Positions 36,480 to 48,959 of a stretch of 64,000 nucleotides of DNA are shown in pieces (positions within the stretch are counted from its first letter, which is position 1; the number at the start of each line of letters is the position of its first letter). A program made the translations under genes and the position numbers. Under the pieces are notes generated by a model that saw only the letters and a program-made list of their open reading frames with translations, was not told the origin of the DNA and did not search any database. Source of the DNA: Nymphaea colorata (Eukaryota > Streptophyta > Magnoliopsida > Nymphaeales > Nymphaeaceae); contig NC_045147.1 of NCBI RefSeq assembly GCF_008831285.2, positions 19,224,581 to 19,288,580 of the forward strand. Direction: 5' to 3'.

Positions 36480-39400
36480 TTCGGCCGGAAATTCACACAA
36501 TAAATCCTCCTCACTCCAAAAAAATAAGAGATTGGGGAGGGACCTCAAAGAATCAAATCCTATTTCAGCAAATTACAAACAAACTTGAAATGGCCAACAA
36601 CGAAAAGAATCCGAGAAAGAAAAATCTGATGATGGAAAAAAATCAACAGATGTAGATATTCTATGGAAATGGGAAGCACCAAAACGCGGCCTCGGGGACG
36701 AGAAACGAGAACAGAATGACGATAAGATATCAAAGAGCACACAAAGAAGAACAAGGAAGCACAACAACAAGAACAACAAGGACAAGAACAGGGGGAGTTC
36801 CGTATCCTACTTTAATAGGAACCAAGTTAGGAAATTTCTTAGATTGTGAGCCTTAGATTTTCTGCCTTTTTTTTTTCCTTACAGGGAGAGGAGAGAGAGA
36901 GGTTGGTCGGCCTTTTTTGAAAAAATGGATAAGTGCGCGAATACTTCGGGACCGATTCGGATCGGGTTTGACCGAGTCATCAACACACGACCCGCTTTCC
37001 AACCGAGCAACCATGTCATCGTGGACGAGTTCGCATGCAAGGGTTTTCATTATTTAATTCGAAATATTAATTTTATATATGATTTTTTTTTCTGAAATTA
37101 ATTTGTTTAAGAACTTTTTATTCCAGCTTTCCAGTAAACGTTTGCCTTTCGAACGCAAGGATTTTTTTATCTCGTTATGATTCTTGTATATTCCTTTAAC
37201 TAAAAAAGCAATATTTGTTGAAAAACTGTCCATGCATCTCTCTCTCTCTCTCTCTCTTTCAGAACAACGATTTTAGTTAGCTGCCAAAGATTGAAGTTTC
37301 ATTTCATTGATTTTTCAGATTAAGTACGCTTGCCGGTGAAATTTTCTGGTTTATCTTTTTTCTTTTGGTAAAAAATTGGACTACAAAACAACAAAAAAGA
37401 AGGGATAAGCATATAGGTGCAAGGTAAATGATAAAAAAACACGTATATATAAAAATTAAAAAATTGCCAAAAAATTTTAGAAGAAAATATCTAATAGAAC
37501 ATAAGTAACTTGATAACCTAGCAATAATTCACGATTTTAACGAAATTAACGAAGACTCGCATACTGTTGCGAATCGTGGCGGGTGACGTTTAAAGAGACG
37601 AGTCTCCGATTCTCCCCGTTTCCGATTCATATCGGCCCGGGATCTTGCGGGTCCAACAGACCAAGGTATGCAAGAAAACGTGGCTTGCGTGTCGGCTTGT
37701 CTTCTGGTGCAAAAAAAAAACCCAAAATTTTTCGTGGCTGGTTTTGTTCGAGTCTAAAAAGAGAACGGCTAACTATTTTATTGATCCCTATGAAAGGACG
37801 AAAATGCCCGTCCTAAATATTTTGCCAATTTGCAGAAAATAGTATCTTCCAAAAAAAAAAAACCATAGTTTATGGACAAGATTATTTCTGCAGTTGTTGA
37901 TGAATGTGGTAAGATATCAACATGGGTGACGTTGTCCCGCTTCGCTAGATTACCCATTTTGGAGATCTCGTATACATATAAAGAGAATCATGTAAACTTA
38001 ACTTGTAAGTCACCTAAAGTTCATTTTAATTAATTATTCATCGAATGACATGTGTAAGATCATATATGATAATAATAGTATAAAACAAATAATTCAAAGG
38101 AAGAAACTATTAATTTCACGGTCTTTTTGTTTCTTCTTCTTTTATGAAAAAAATAGAAGGAGTGAGTGTTTTGAGTGGGTCCCACCATAAGAGAGCCTCT
38201 GGTGCTATCCTCATTCCTTCTTTTTTTGATGGTTCACACTATAAGATTCCGAAACAAAATTTGATCACCTACCAACTTTCATCCCATCCATTACACTAAG
38301 ACAAATAAAATGAGTGTTTAAAATAGTAAGTTTATTTGAGATTTACACTATGCACATTTTAGATACAATTGGAGCTCTTGGGCTAAGAGTGGAGCTACGA
38401 ATTTTTCATAAAAGAGGTTAAATCATGATTTCAAAAATTTTGATATAGGCTAAAGTATCATTTTCCAAAAATTTTATATAAAATAAGTAATTTTTTTTTA
38501 ATTTATATGTAAATTTAAAAAATAAATGAGAGAGACCAGAGCCCTAGTCTCTATAAAAAAAAATCAGTAATCACGTTTATTCATGGACATGAAGAAAGAT
38601 AGAAAAAGGGTAATGAAGAGTCCAAAAAGCGCAAGAAGTATACAAGTGCTTTATTATGTAATAATACTTGACTTTGATGAACCAACAGGCAACAACCGAG
38701 TACTTCGTCCCTTCGTGATGTGATGCATGAACAGAAAAACAAAGAGGAACTCGAAGATTATAGGTGCCATATGATTTAGTTTTCTTTTATATGTGCATAA
38801 TATATAATATTTTTTATTTATTAGCACTGTGAACCCTTTTGGCTCACCAAGCTTTAATCTAAATATCGAGTTCTTAAATTTGTATTCATATATTTTAAAT
38901 ATCTTCCTATGGCTAACTTTATGAAAAAGCGACTTAAAAAGTACCCACATACAAGAAAACATTTTTTGAAAAGGGAAGATAAAGGTTGGGGACAGGATCG
39001 TAATTGAATGTTGAAGATATGGATAAAGAGGAAGGGATGATGCAACGTGGTGATGAGGTGGCAGGTGGGAGTTGGGCCATAAAGTGGGGATGTGGCTAGG
39101 GATATTGTTCCGCTCGTCTTGGATTTAAGTTTTAACGTGGTCGGCGAGAAGCAGAGGCCATCTTCGTTGTTCCTCCCTGAGAACGACTCCCCTCCCTGAG
39201 AACGACCGGCTTTCGTTACGTAGCCACTTCTTCACCTCGAATCTCTTGTCAGTAAGGCCGGCATTCTTGACCGTCATTCTTGCCGTTTAACCCCATTCCC
39301 CTGTTCAGAACAACCCATTCCTTTCTATTCGCGCTCCATGCTTGTGTCGGTGGGTAAAAGTTAAAAATACTCTACAGGATGCAGCGGAGTCAGAAAGCAA

Positions 39401-41540
39401 CTGGAGTAGACGTTAAGGCACGAAAACCTTTAATCTATGGGTGGCACATATTACCAATTTGAACATTTTCCGTGCATAAACTTCACAGAATTGATAATAG
39501 GTTGCTTTGGTAGAAACTAGCTTCTGAATCAATGGACTGCTATGTATTACAGGTTTCGTTCGATGATCTCAGCAGCCATAGACTGAGAACCATGTAATTA
39601 GTCTTCTAGTCCCAAGAAAACGTAGCAAAAGAACTCGAACAAAGGCTTTTAACTGTTGGTTTCTGACCATGGTGGAGAGGTCTGCGTTAATGGATGTGGT
39701 GAAGACGGTTTGAGTTATTAAATGCAAACTAGATTTCTTGTGTAGATGACCGCAGCAAATTTATTGCCCTTCGTGCGTGTGTGTAATACGCTTGTGTGTA
39801 TTAATTGGAACTTCCTAAGCAATTCATACTCCAAACAGATCCAAAACAAAAAAGAAAAGTTCCCATTCTTTAATATGTTCACGAACCGAAGCATAAGAGA
39901 GGGAGAAAGGGAGGGGCAGAGAATGAGGTCAAAAGATGTTCTTTTCTCCCTTATCTAATGGTGAACCAACCACGTTGTTTTCATTTAAAATACTCTGAAA
40001 TAAACATGTATGTGTGTGCAGAGAGGTAAGCTAGCTTCCAAATGCGCTTGTTCTTGCCTTACTTGGCATGAAAAGAACTTCACTTGCACGTTTGAAACGA
40101 GGGCTTCTTTGGAATGGACGAGATTCAACTTAATGCAAAAGGAGAGGTGAACTAGGGAGAAATGAAATCAGAGTAAAGGGACAACTCGTCTCCCTTTTAA
40201 TATAACTTGGCACACATGGTTGATTCCATCGCAACAAGAAGCGTGTGACATTACTGGCGTCGAAGGTTCACCACACGTTCACCACTCACCAGGTGCAACA
40301 CCAAGCAACCTGATTTGCATTCCCTTCATATGCGTATAACTGGAGATGGGAACGTAGTCGGCACTGTCAATGCGTTGCATGCAACTCACGGGCAGACTTG
40401 TGAAATTTCTATTTCGTTCATTTCCTTGGAAAGACTTTCCATGTGCATGGCCTTGTAGGAATGGTATCTCTCTCGGTGGAAACAAAGCCTAGCTAAGGCC
40501 CTGGGAAATGATCAGGTTGGTCACCATCCGTTTTAAGATCTATAGAATTTGTTAGCTGTAGGCAAATAGGGGTCCATTGATGGTCTTGGAAGAAACAAGC
40601 ACAGAAAAAAAAAAAGGGCAACAACGAAGTCATAGAAATGTATCAAAGACAGATAAATGCTTTCCAAAAGTTGGAAAGGAAGAAAACGAAGCGATTAACC
40701 AATATCGGTACTATAATACAGAAGCTGTTACCTGCAAAGGCACAGATTGAAACTAAAGAAACAAAAAAGAAAGAAAAAGAAGAACAAAGTGTTACTCTAC
40801 CTATGCATTCAATTCAGAACCAAAATACCACGAGAGAGATGCCATTAAGTGTTGCTATATTATTGCAACGCAGTGTCGTATTTCAATAGCTTAGCAAACT
40901 AACTTAACATGGACGGGTTAGCAGAAAGATTCTACAAATAGCGAGTAGCTAATTTCGAACAGGTTCCTTCACTGATATGGAATCTGCAACCACCGTCTGA
41001 TCCCTCTAAGAAAACCAGAATGGAAACGGTAATAATTAAAAAAGAAAAAGATGAATTCCCTCTCTATTTTAATGAAATTTGCTGACCCCATCCGGAGGAG
41101 GTCAAGACAGCAGCCCTTTCCATCGGATTGCCTCCCTCCATATGGGCCGTTGTGTTTTTCCTAAGCTCAAAAGAGGAAAGGATTGAAAAAATAACACATG
41201 CTAACTAGGAAAACTTGTTCTTCTGGCTTTGGGGAAAACTTGTTCTTCTGGCTTTGGGGAATCCTTGCTCAAAACTATTGGAAACATGATACCTTCCACC
41301 ATGAAACTCAATGTAAAGCTGGACACACCCACACATCCAACAGTAGAGTCATTCCCGTATATACTTGGCCAAACATCACAAAAGTTAAAAAAAAAAAAAG
41401 GATGTGATATACACCTTAGAGATAAACTAGCAAAGATGTTTTTCGGTCTTCAAAAACCAAACAAATTGTAATCATGCACTATATTATTGCACACATTGGT
41501 ACATGTCCACAAGCATATTAAACATTATCGTCAAAAGCAA
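36480..41540. other. intergenic region upstream of the invertase gene
   Basis: 36423-36900 should include the invertase leader and promoter (minus strand), but I find no clear TATA box. A (CT)n run lies at 37236-37257. An inverted-repeat element of the GGGGC type appears decayed at about 38385-38560. CCCTCCCTGAGAACGAC is duplicated near 39180-39205. A 25-bp tandem duplication (GGAAAACTTGTTCTTCTGGC...) lies at 41208-41257. Open frames here are short or start at non-ATG codons and show no domain. Confidence 0.5.
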
Positions 41541-41548
41541 TTTTTATT

Positions 41549-41829
41549 TTACAGTAACTTTGTAGTTTGTACCATCATCAAGCCACCTAGTGTAGTCCAG
41601 ATAACAGAAGCTCCTTGCTTCAACTGCAGAAAATAATAATCCGTTAATGCAAACAAACATTATATATACCCCAACACAGAGAGATACACAAGATACCATT
41701 GTTCATCTTGAATTATGCATATATATGCATCAAGCTTAAAACTTGCACACACCAGCAGTAGTCTTATTCAATTAAATAAATGAAAATCAGATGACCTACT
41801 TTCCAATAAACTGCATAGCCATAAAAGAC
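41549..41829 (-). other. two possible 3'-terminal exons of an unidentified minus-strand gene
   Basis: On the minus strand a good acceptor (TTATTTTCTGCAG) precedes an open stretch starting at 41623. Joined in phase 0 to a 30-nt stretch at 41829..41800 (flanked by CTTAG and GTAGGT), it reads VFYGYAVYWK then LKQGASVIWTTLGGLMMVQ and stops at 41549. This would be a hydrophobic C-terminal segment. A second frame of the same last exon reads YLDYTRWLDDGTNYKVTVK and stops at 41544. I recognise neither and find no convincing upstream exons before UBL5, so this may be a remnant or chance. Confidence 0.2.
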
Positions 41830-42528
41830 CTAAGATGTTATCAACAATTGTAATTTATCTCTATTAAATTGATGATCCAGCTCAAAATTTAGATGCATTT
41901 CCACAGAATACGTTCAGTAGTAGCCCTTACTAAACTATGAAGCAGGAAATCAGAATGTGAACTTTGCATTATACCAAATTGTATGTCTCACACGAATATC
42001 ATTTCACATATTGACCTATTGCCATCTTAAAACTGCACCAAACTCAACATTCCCAGAAAAGCAAAAAGGGCTTCCTAGACCCACCATGTAACTTTCCTAG
42101 CTGCCATTGAACAATCCGAATTATGTAATAAAAAAACTATATATGGCTAGACCCAATATAGACCAAAGAACCTAATAATAAAGAAAGATACCCAGGGGTG
42201 TGTTATTATTCCCAAAAGAGTGGAGCACTATTTGAGAATCAATGCTTATATGGAATTATCCACATTGCACAAGAAAAAGGTTAAGTTCAGGCAACGATGC
42301 AGAAAATCAGGTGACCGAATGTTTTCAATGTTGCGACATTCAACCAGCTAATTGCTTCATCCACACAAGCACCAGTTTCTACTTTCTACTTAAAACATGA
42401 CATCAATATGAATGCGACGATGCACCTTGAAATTGATGAACTTGTCTCTTTTAGCGTTGCATATGACAATCTTTGAGATTCCTGTTCCTAATTGATCAGG
42501 AAATTTCATTTAAGTTGAAAATTTTCCC

Positions 42529-43262
42529 TGTTGGATTATGTCTATTAAAGCCCTTTCCTTATTCTTAGTTATCAAACCATCATCTAGTCACTCTTGACTG
42601 CTCACCTAGTTGGGATAGGTGCCAGTCAGTCGACTTGTCCCTTCCTCAAAGTCGCCAACTTGGTCGACTAGTCAATGACTAATGCTTGACTTAGGCCCTT
42701 CCTAAAAAAAAGGCCCTTCTAAAATATGAAGTGTAAAATCTACACGTTGACCTGTCCTGTATATTCTCTCTCTCTAAACAGTGAAGCTCCATGTAACGTT
42801 TATATATTCTGTATGCTCTGAGACATGAAGCTCTAAGTGTAGATATTTTAACTCAAATTTTCAGTCAATCGACCTGAACCAACTCCAACTTACAAGTTTT
42901 TTTAGGCCTTGACAAACCTGCGTCCAACTTCTGATTTTCACAACTGTCCACACTATCATTATTAGTTTTAGGAGTATTATAATTATAAGTATTAGGCTGC
43001 TCAGCATGACTTCTATGGGTATCATTTGTGGGTATTTGTGGTGACATGTGTTTGTTGTTAGCTTCCTTTTAATTTGCCTATTTTACAGTTTGGCATCAAA
43101 GCCCATCATTGGCTTGTCTCTAACATTGTACAGAAACCCTTGCCATTATCTTGTAACATAGCATCAAGGTTAGCTCTGACTCATCCTCACAGGATATGCA
43201 GTATCGTTTGTTTAATTCTACTTTTGAAGCATTTGAACTCGTGGTGCTTAACTAGTGTTTAG
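42529..43262 (+). mobile_element. Ty1/copia-like retrotransposon relic (5' LTR, primer site, gag start)
   Basis: A segment starting TGTTGGATTATG (42529) and ending TTTTACA (43087) has the TG...CA edges and length (559 bp) of a copia LTR. Two bases later comes TTTGGCATCAAAGC (43089-43102), close to the usual primer-binding string TGGTATCAGAGC. The following frame contains PLPLSCNIASRLAL, which resembles the N-terminal gag text of copia polyproteins, then decays. No second LTR and no protease, integrase or reverse transcriptase were found, so it is a truncated, dead copy. Call rests on pattern resemblance. Confidence 0.35.
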
Positions 43263-43264
43263 CC

Positions 43265-44530
43265 ACATTTTGTGTTGTTCATCATCCAAGACATAATGAA
43301 CCACATTTCTTTGATGCAAACAAAAGGTACTTTCACAAACCTATAAGGCTATAACTCACTTGTAATTTGAGGTTATACTACTAACTGCCCTAAGTGAAGC
43401 TGCTGCTTCACATTAAAACGTCAAATGCATGTTGGCAGTAGTGCAGCTATTCAGATGAAAAGGAAACCATGGAGTTGCTAATATTTGCAAATACTAGACC
43501 AATTCTTTTTAGGTTCAAGCTTTTCATTATACTCCTCTTCATATTGTGTGACAGTGGTCGAAGTGTATCTCAGTTTTTGCTCTAGTTCATGAAAGATGGA
43601 TGCTGAATCTAAGGTACAGACAGGCAGATCTTTCAGAAGAATATCTGATCCCAGCTACCACAACACTCAGAGCAGTTCAGCTATGTTTGGTACAGATTCC
43701 TACTGACTGTATAGAAAACACTAACAAACTATGACGACAGTTTGGTGGCAGTGGTGTTCATGGAAAAAAACAACCGGAGCGGAAGAGGCAATGAGGAAAA
43801 CCAGTATAAGCCCGTAAAAACCCATTTCTCTTTCTTAAGCTGCTTGGTATTGATTTCATGTTGGTTTATTCTTCATTGGAGGTTGGATATTTTTGTTTAG
43901 CTTGGTACTCGTTATTCATGGTGGTGTTCAGATCATATTTATAGAGACATTTGAAGCAGTAGAAGCATAAGGCTTTTGAATTTGCTAGGTTGCTACCTCT
44001 GAGCCATCTGAAAGCAACAAAAGCAGCTATGTCACCTATAAAATACTGAAATTTTGATCATAACCAACTCAACGATTTGCTTGCGGATTCAATGTCCTGA
44101 GGACGGTTACTTTCTAATTCGTGTGCCCGAAGCCATCACATTTACCGAAATCGCCTTACAAGTTACAACTGTTCATTCTATTTTCTACCAGATGCTAAAC
44201 ACCGACAACAAGGATGTCACAGATTCATTAGTCTTACTAACATACGAAACCAACAATTTCTTAGCAACGAGACATTCTGAAGAATAATCACAAGGCCAGC
44301 ATGCCAATGAACAGCAACAATAAACCCTGACTAGAACAACTACTAAACACCATATCTTCAAACAAGAACAAAAAATATTGCATAACAAACTCCACAGTCT
44401 ATCAAGAGTCGACCAACGAAAATCGAACGCAAAAAACTAACGAGCACCCGATGAACGAACAAAAAGACCGACAACCAAAAGTCGACACAGCCCTAATCGT
44501 CATCAAAATTTCGATCAGTGATGGCATACC
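43265..44530. other. intergenic region between the copia-like relic and UBL5
   Basis: No gene is recognised. The part nearest 44530 is likely the UBL5 3' untranslated region and downstream sequence. A 77-codon plus frame at 44054-44287 has no domain and lies antisense to that region. Confidence 0.4.
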
Positions 44531-44536
44531 GCTGTT

Positions 44537-44758
44537 CTAATTGTAGTAGAGCTCTAAGCCCATTCCATCGTGGATCTCATAGTCGCTGAGGGTGATGTGA
44601 TCCTTGTAGATGTTGTACCACTTCTGTATACGTATCTTCTCCGCGCGGGTGCCCGTCTGAGCGGCGACAAGCTTCTTGAGGTCGCCGATGGTGTCGTCCT
44701 CGTTGCACTTCACCCTTATCTTCTTGCCCAGCCGATCGTTCAGCACCACCTCGATCAT
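44537..44758 (-). CDS. UBL5: ubiquitin-like protein 5 (UBL5/Hub1)
   Basis: An intronless frame of 73 codons starts at ATG 44758 ([17 protein letters not shown]) and ends [10 protein letters not shown]. The length equals the almost invariant 73 aa of the family. The open frame runs four codons further upstream but only to a TTG, so the ATG is the true start. The fold is ubiquitin-like, but the protein ends in a Tyr-Tyr-Asn tail instead of a Gly-Gly, so it is not conjugated in the ubiquitin manner. Hub1/UBL5 binds spliceosomal proteins of the HIND type and affects pre-mRNA splicing in the nucleus. Conserved text includes [20 protein letters not shown] and [12 protein letters not shown]. One small difference from the usual sequence is IRIQKW in place of IVIQKW. 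A telo-box-like AAACCCTAA lies upstream near 44893. Confidence 0.95.
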   Translation of the reverse strand: MIEVVLNDRLGKKIRVKCNEDDTIGDLKKLVAAQTGTRAEKIRIQKWYNIYKDHITLSDYEIHDGMGLELYYN

Positions 44759-44889
44759 CTTCGCCGTCAAAAGGAACGCACCGACGAGGAGGAGGAGGAA
44801 AAGGACGCGAGGAGCCCTAAAACTTAATCACCAAGAAATAATTCAATAACCACAAAAAGGAAAAGCTTACAAAATTTGTGAACCAGAAG

Positions 44890-44903
44890 GCAAACCCTAA
44901 CCC
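44890..44903 (-). promoter_or_regulatory. telo-box-like motif upstream of UBL5
   Basis: The plus strand reads GGCAAACCCTAACC. AAACCCTAA telo-boxes are frequent near the starts of plant housekeeping genes. It is about 135 bp upstream of the UBL5 start codon, probably in the leader or core promoter. Confidence 0.35.
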
Positions 44904-45089
44904 CAAATGCAGAGAGAGACGTAACTCCCACGCACCCGCGCTTCTTCGCTTCCCGCGGTCGCTGATCTGCGAACCTTCCAAGAAAAGCAGGACTCCTTGC
45001 TACGGTTGTTTGTTTCCTTGCGTTTGGAGCGTGTTTGATTCGTGTTCTGGGAACGCCAGGATCGGGGACGTCTGGCGTCCTCAAAACAT

Positions 45090-46860
45090 GACCACCCTTC
45101 CCATCTCACGAGCGAGTCGGAGCGGATCACCAGACCCAAAGGATTTAACAAGTGTTTTTTTGTTGGTGAATCTGTTAACCTCAAATTGTTTCAGGTATAT
45201 ATTGAATCCGTTATATTTTATTAATATTGTTATATTTGAATGAATAACTCGAAACTAAAATGACATCAAGGAGTTTTTTTTTTTTTGGGAAAAGTTTATA
45301 AAAAATAAATTTTCTTTATATAACTTTGAGCTGACCCAATTTATTGAAACTGAGTTAGATTTACTAGACAGCTTTCATACTTTCGCCCTGCATAATATGG
45401 GACTCCAGTGTCGTGATCGGGCACAATCTTTATTCAACTGTAAGAAATAGAGACATCGATGATCATGTTTGAATTGGACGTACCCTTTTCTCCATCCGAT
45501 TTATCAGATGTTCATACATTTGTATTCGATTTAGATGCAAGTAGAGACGACGAAAAGTTTATACCATGTTCAAATCTGATTTTTAAATTTACAAATTAAA
45601 TCTGATATAAATTTAATTTTTTTTTATACCCAAATCCTAATCTAGCGTTTAAATAAACAACTGAATCCGAACTACATTGCATATGTTAACAACCAACTTT
45701 TAAATTATATAAATATTGAATATACGATATTTATTTGAAACTGAATTCAATTCTGATGAAATATTTATTTAAAACTGAATTTGAGTTCAAATATGATACA
45801 GAATGTCTAAATCCGGTCCAATTTCTTCAATAGACAATATATCCTACTTTTCTTTAAGCAGTATGATCACAGATCCAACCAGAATCTAATCCAATCCTTT
45901 GGCATCTCTAATAAGAAGTTACTAGTCTTTTAATGTCAAACCAACCCGATGCTTAGGTAACTTGGGAGATCAATTGTTTAGGGAACAAAAAAATAGAGAC
46001 AATAAAAATATAGATCTTTGTTTTGCGGATCCCAATAAAACTAAAGTCTAATACAAGACAATGAAAAGGTCAAGCTCCCCCTCTTCTAAATAGAGATTTC
46101 CCGGAGTATAGTAAAGAAGCTTTCATATTATAAAAGATGCGTCTATCACTTCTGGAAGTGAGTGGTCAAATTATAGTTTTAGTCATCAAATACAGACATA
46201 AAATAGTTAAGGACTTTAATTTATATGACGTACAAATATAATTTTAATCTAAAAAATATGGAAAGAATGGAATAAGGACTACTCAACCACCATAAAGTTG
46301 AGAAGTTGAAGGTAGAAAATGAGGAAAGGAAAACCAATAATTCAACGTAAAGAATAGCCAAGTTGTCTCACTAACTAGATTTAAGTTTCCGTTAACTTGG
46401 TTATATGATAAAAAATGTGTTATTGAATTAACGCCGTAAATGTAGTGCTTATAACACTAAATAAATTTTGAGTGTGGTGTTCATTTTTTTTTTTTTTTGT
46501 TTAACTTACAGAGTCCGAATAACTTAGGCCTAAGATATGAATATAGAAGCTGTTCAAAGGAATGCGAAACAAAAGACGGCAGAGACGAAAGCCATAAGAA
46601 ACAGAAGGGTAAAGACCTCATCATGACCCAAACACAACGCGGCTTCCCTGTAAATGAGCCGACATTTTTGGCAGATCCAAATTGCTTCTTCTTCTTCTTC
46701 CTGCTTTAAAATTTATGTGTAGAATGAATGAGTGCGGAACAACCGTGCCATCCAATTACAATTTGAGCTCTCTTAATGTACAATTTACATTATTAGAGGA
46801 TGACTAATAAATCCAGTGGCCTACTTCACGATAAAAGTGGAGTGCTCAAAGCCATTGTTT
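45090..46860. other. intergenic region between UBL5 and the PPR gene
   Basis: AT-rich spacer. About 45400-45900 looks like eroded repeat sequence with recurring ATTTATTTGAAACTGAATT and AATCTGAT strings; similar words occur twice within 45725-45790. No gene is supported. The right end (about 46700-46860) would include the PPR 3' untranslated region. Confidence 0.45.
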
Positions 46861-46864
46861 CCCA

Positions 46865-48529
46865 TTAATCATCAGAGAAAGAAACTCCATTAATCTGGTA
46901 GCCCAGTTCCATAGCATGAAGGTTCAACCATTCAAGTGCAGCATAAATTCTCTCACTCTCTGGGTGAGACTTGCTCCCCACAGTAAATGAGTTAACTCTG
47001 TTCCCAACCTCTATCAGACTACAACCTGGCACTTTCTTGATTTTCTTCTTCCTCATTGCTCTCCTTAAACCCATTGCATCTGTCAATCTTCCACAATCGA
47101 CATATAAGTTGCATAGCAGTACATAATTTCCTGCATTCTCTGGCTCCAGCTCAAACAATCTGTCCGCAGCCTTCTCTGCCAAGGCGACATCCCCATGCAC
47201 TCTGGAGGCACCTAACAAAGCACCCCAAATGCTTGCACCAGGCTTCTTAGGCATGCATTCTATGAATCTAATGGCTTCTTCTAGCTGGCCACACCGGCCC
47301 AGAAGATCAACCACACAGGCGTAATGCTCAATCTCTGGCTCGATCCCGTAACCCTTACTCATTGAACTGAACAAATTCAAGCATTCCTCAACAAGTCCAG
47401 CATGGCTGCATGCCGAGAGAAGGGAGACGAATGTGATGCTGTCTGGCTTCAAACCACAAGTTTCCATTAAAGAAAATAGTTCCAGTGCTTCCATTCCACA
47501 ACCGTTCATTCCATATCCTCCCAGCATTGCACTCCAGAGCACTAAATCCCTATGTTCTGCCTCATCAAACACTTTCCGAGCTGCCTCAACATCGCCACAC
47601 TTTGAGTACATGGCGATTAGTGCAGTCTCAACGAATAAGTTCATCTGAATCTTGTTCCTGACCGTGAACTCATGAATCCATCTTCCCTGAATTAACGCAC
47701 CCGTATCGCCGCAAGCACCCAAGACATTAACCATTGTCACAGAAGTGGGCACTATCTCCTGTTGAACCATCTGTTGGAACATGAACAGGACCATTTCCGG
47801 ATTCCCTGCACGAGAATAACCAGTAATTATAACATTCCAGCAAACAACATCTCTTTCAGGCATTTTGTCAAACACCTTGTGCGCCTCCCCAATTGCACCG
47901 AAATTCCCGTACATTGCTATCAAGGCAGAGCAAGCGAACACATTATCGTCCAAGCCAGCCTTCCAGACATGAGCATGCACCTGTTTCCCTTCACAAATCG
48001 ACTCACAAGATCTCAGAAGGTAAGGAAACGTGAATTCGTCGGGCCGGAATTCCAGAAGCATATCGCAGAAAACTTCAATTGACCTGTGCGGGCAGGCGGA
48101 CTTCGAATACCCACGAATCATCGCATTCCAGAGGAAGACATTCTTCTTCTTCTTGAAGTCGAAGAGTCGAAGAGCGTAGTCCATGGCTGCGAAGGCTGCA
48201 TACAGGGCGACAAGCTGCGTGACGAAGAAGATCTTCATGTGGAGGTTGAGCCGGAACAAGCGGGCGTGAATTTGCTTCAAATGCTGAAGGTTGTCGCAAG
48301 AACGCAAGAGGGAGACCATCTCTCGGTAAAGTGTTGAGCTGTCGGTGCCATGTGGAAGGAAGGAAGGAGACGGAGGAAGTCCTTCCGAGGTAATAGGGAG
48401 GGGCGGGGAGGAGGCACGACGGCGAGAGATGAGCTTTCTTGGGAGGGACAGGTGAAGGTGCTTCGGTGAGAGGGAGTCGGAAGAAGGGAGGCTGTGGAGG
48501 GGCAGGATCAGAAGGGAAGTGGCGCTCAT
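46865..48529 (-). CDS. PLS-class pentatricopeptide repeat protein, E/E+ subtype
   Basis: An intact intronless frame of 554 aa starts at ATG 48529 and ends at TAA 46865. The first 60 residues are rich in Ser, Leu, Pro and Arg, which suggests a plastid or mitochondrial transit peptide. Then come tandem P, L and S repeats from about residue 65 (LLRSCDNLQHLKQIHARL), through NVFLWNAMIRGYSKS, DVVCWNVIITGYSRAG, DLVLWSAMLGGYGMNG and GLKPDSITFVSLLSACSHAG, to EIEHYACVVDLLGRCGQLEE. The E region (IWGALLGASRVHGDVALAEK) and E+ region (VPGCSLIEVGNRVNSFTVG, then SHPESERIYAAL) follow. The protein stops before any DYW deaminase domain. Such E+ proteins bind organellar RNA, usually for C-to-U editing with a DYW partner. 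Target transcript and organelle cannot be read from sequence. The lack of introns is normal for the family. Confidence 0.93.
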   Translation of the reverse strand: MSATSLLILPLHSLPSSDSLSPKHLHLSLPRKLISRRRASSPPLPITSEGLPPSPSFLPHGTDSSTLYREMVSLLRSCDNLQHLKQIHARLFRLNLHMKIFFVTQLVALYAAFAAMDYALRLFDFKKKKNVFLWNAMIRGYSKSACPHRSIEVFCDMLLEFRPDEFTFPYLLRSCESICEGKQVHAHVWKAGLDDNVFACSALIAMYGNFGAIGEAHKVFDKMPERDVVCWNVIITGYSRAGNPEMVLFMFQQMVQQEIVPTSVTMVNVLGACGDTGALIQGRWIHEFTVRNKIQMNLFVETALIAMYSKCGDVEAARKVFDEAEHRDLVLWSAMLGGYGMNGCGMEALELFSLMETCGLKPDSITFVSLLSACSHAGLVEECLNLFSSMSKGYGIEPEIEHYACVVDLLGRCGQLEEAIRFIECMPKKPGASIWGALLGASRVHGDVALAEKAADRLFELEPENAGNYVLLCNLYVDCGRLTDAMGLRRAMRKKKIKKVPGCSLIEVGNRVNSFTVGSKSHPESERIYAALEWLNLHAMELGYQINGVSFSDD

Positions 48530-48639
48530 CGCCCCTCAACTACCAATATTTCAGAAAGGCGATTTTCTTGAAGCTGAAAAAGGCTTCACATTTGGGCATG
48601 GGGATGCAGCTACTCAGGTTCATGCTGCCGGTAAGAACA

Positions 48640-48840
48640 TTTGAGATAAATCTGCTCAAAATATTGAACGACCCAACCATTTGGAGCAGATTTACGACAC
48701 GTTCTGAGTTCGGATAAATAATTCTTGGGTAAAAGCATTTCTTCTGTTCAAAATATTGAACTACCCAACTATTTTGGGCAGATTTACTGAACACTTCTTG
48801 AGTGCTTTTGCTACCAACTAATTCTTGGGGGCGTTTGATA
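48640..48840. repeat. degraded inverted-repeat element with internal duplication
   Basis: TAAATCTGCTC (48647-48657) is the perfect reverse complement of GAGCAGATTTA (48684-48694). A second diverged copy of the same module follows (TGTTCAAAATATTGAAC ... GGGCAGATTTACTGAACAC). The motif style (short stems around AGATTTA, GAACAC edges) resembles the other MITE-like elements in the window. Confidence 0.45.
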
Positions 48841-48959
48841 TTTTGAATCTTTATAATTTGAAAACCAAGTTAAACTTTCGTCTTTTTAGGTAAGCGAAAG
48901 GTTCATCCTACCACCTGAAACGAGGCCCGAAGGCCCTCCCCCCCATTCCCCTTGCTTTT

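Noticed and set aside
44759-44770. Four-residue N-terminal extension of UBL5
   Set aside because: The extension begins at TTG; the ATG at 44758 gives the standard 73-aa protein.
48075-48539. 154-codon minus frame overlapping the PPR start
   Set aside because: It is a shifted frame of the same GC-rich leader; the 554-aa PPR frame explains the sequence.
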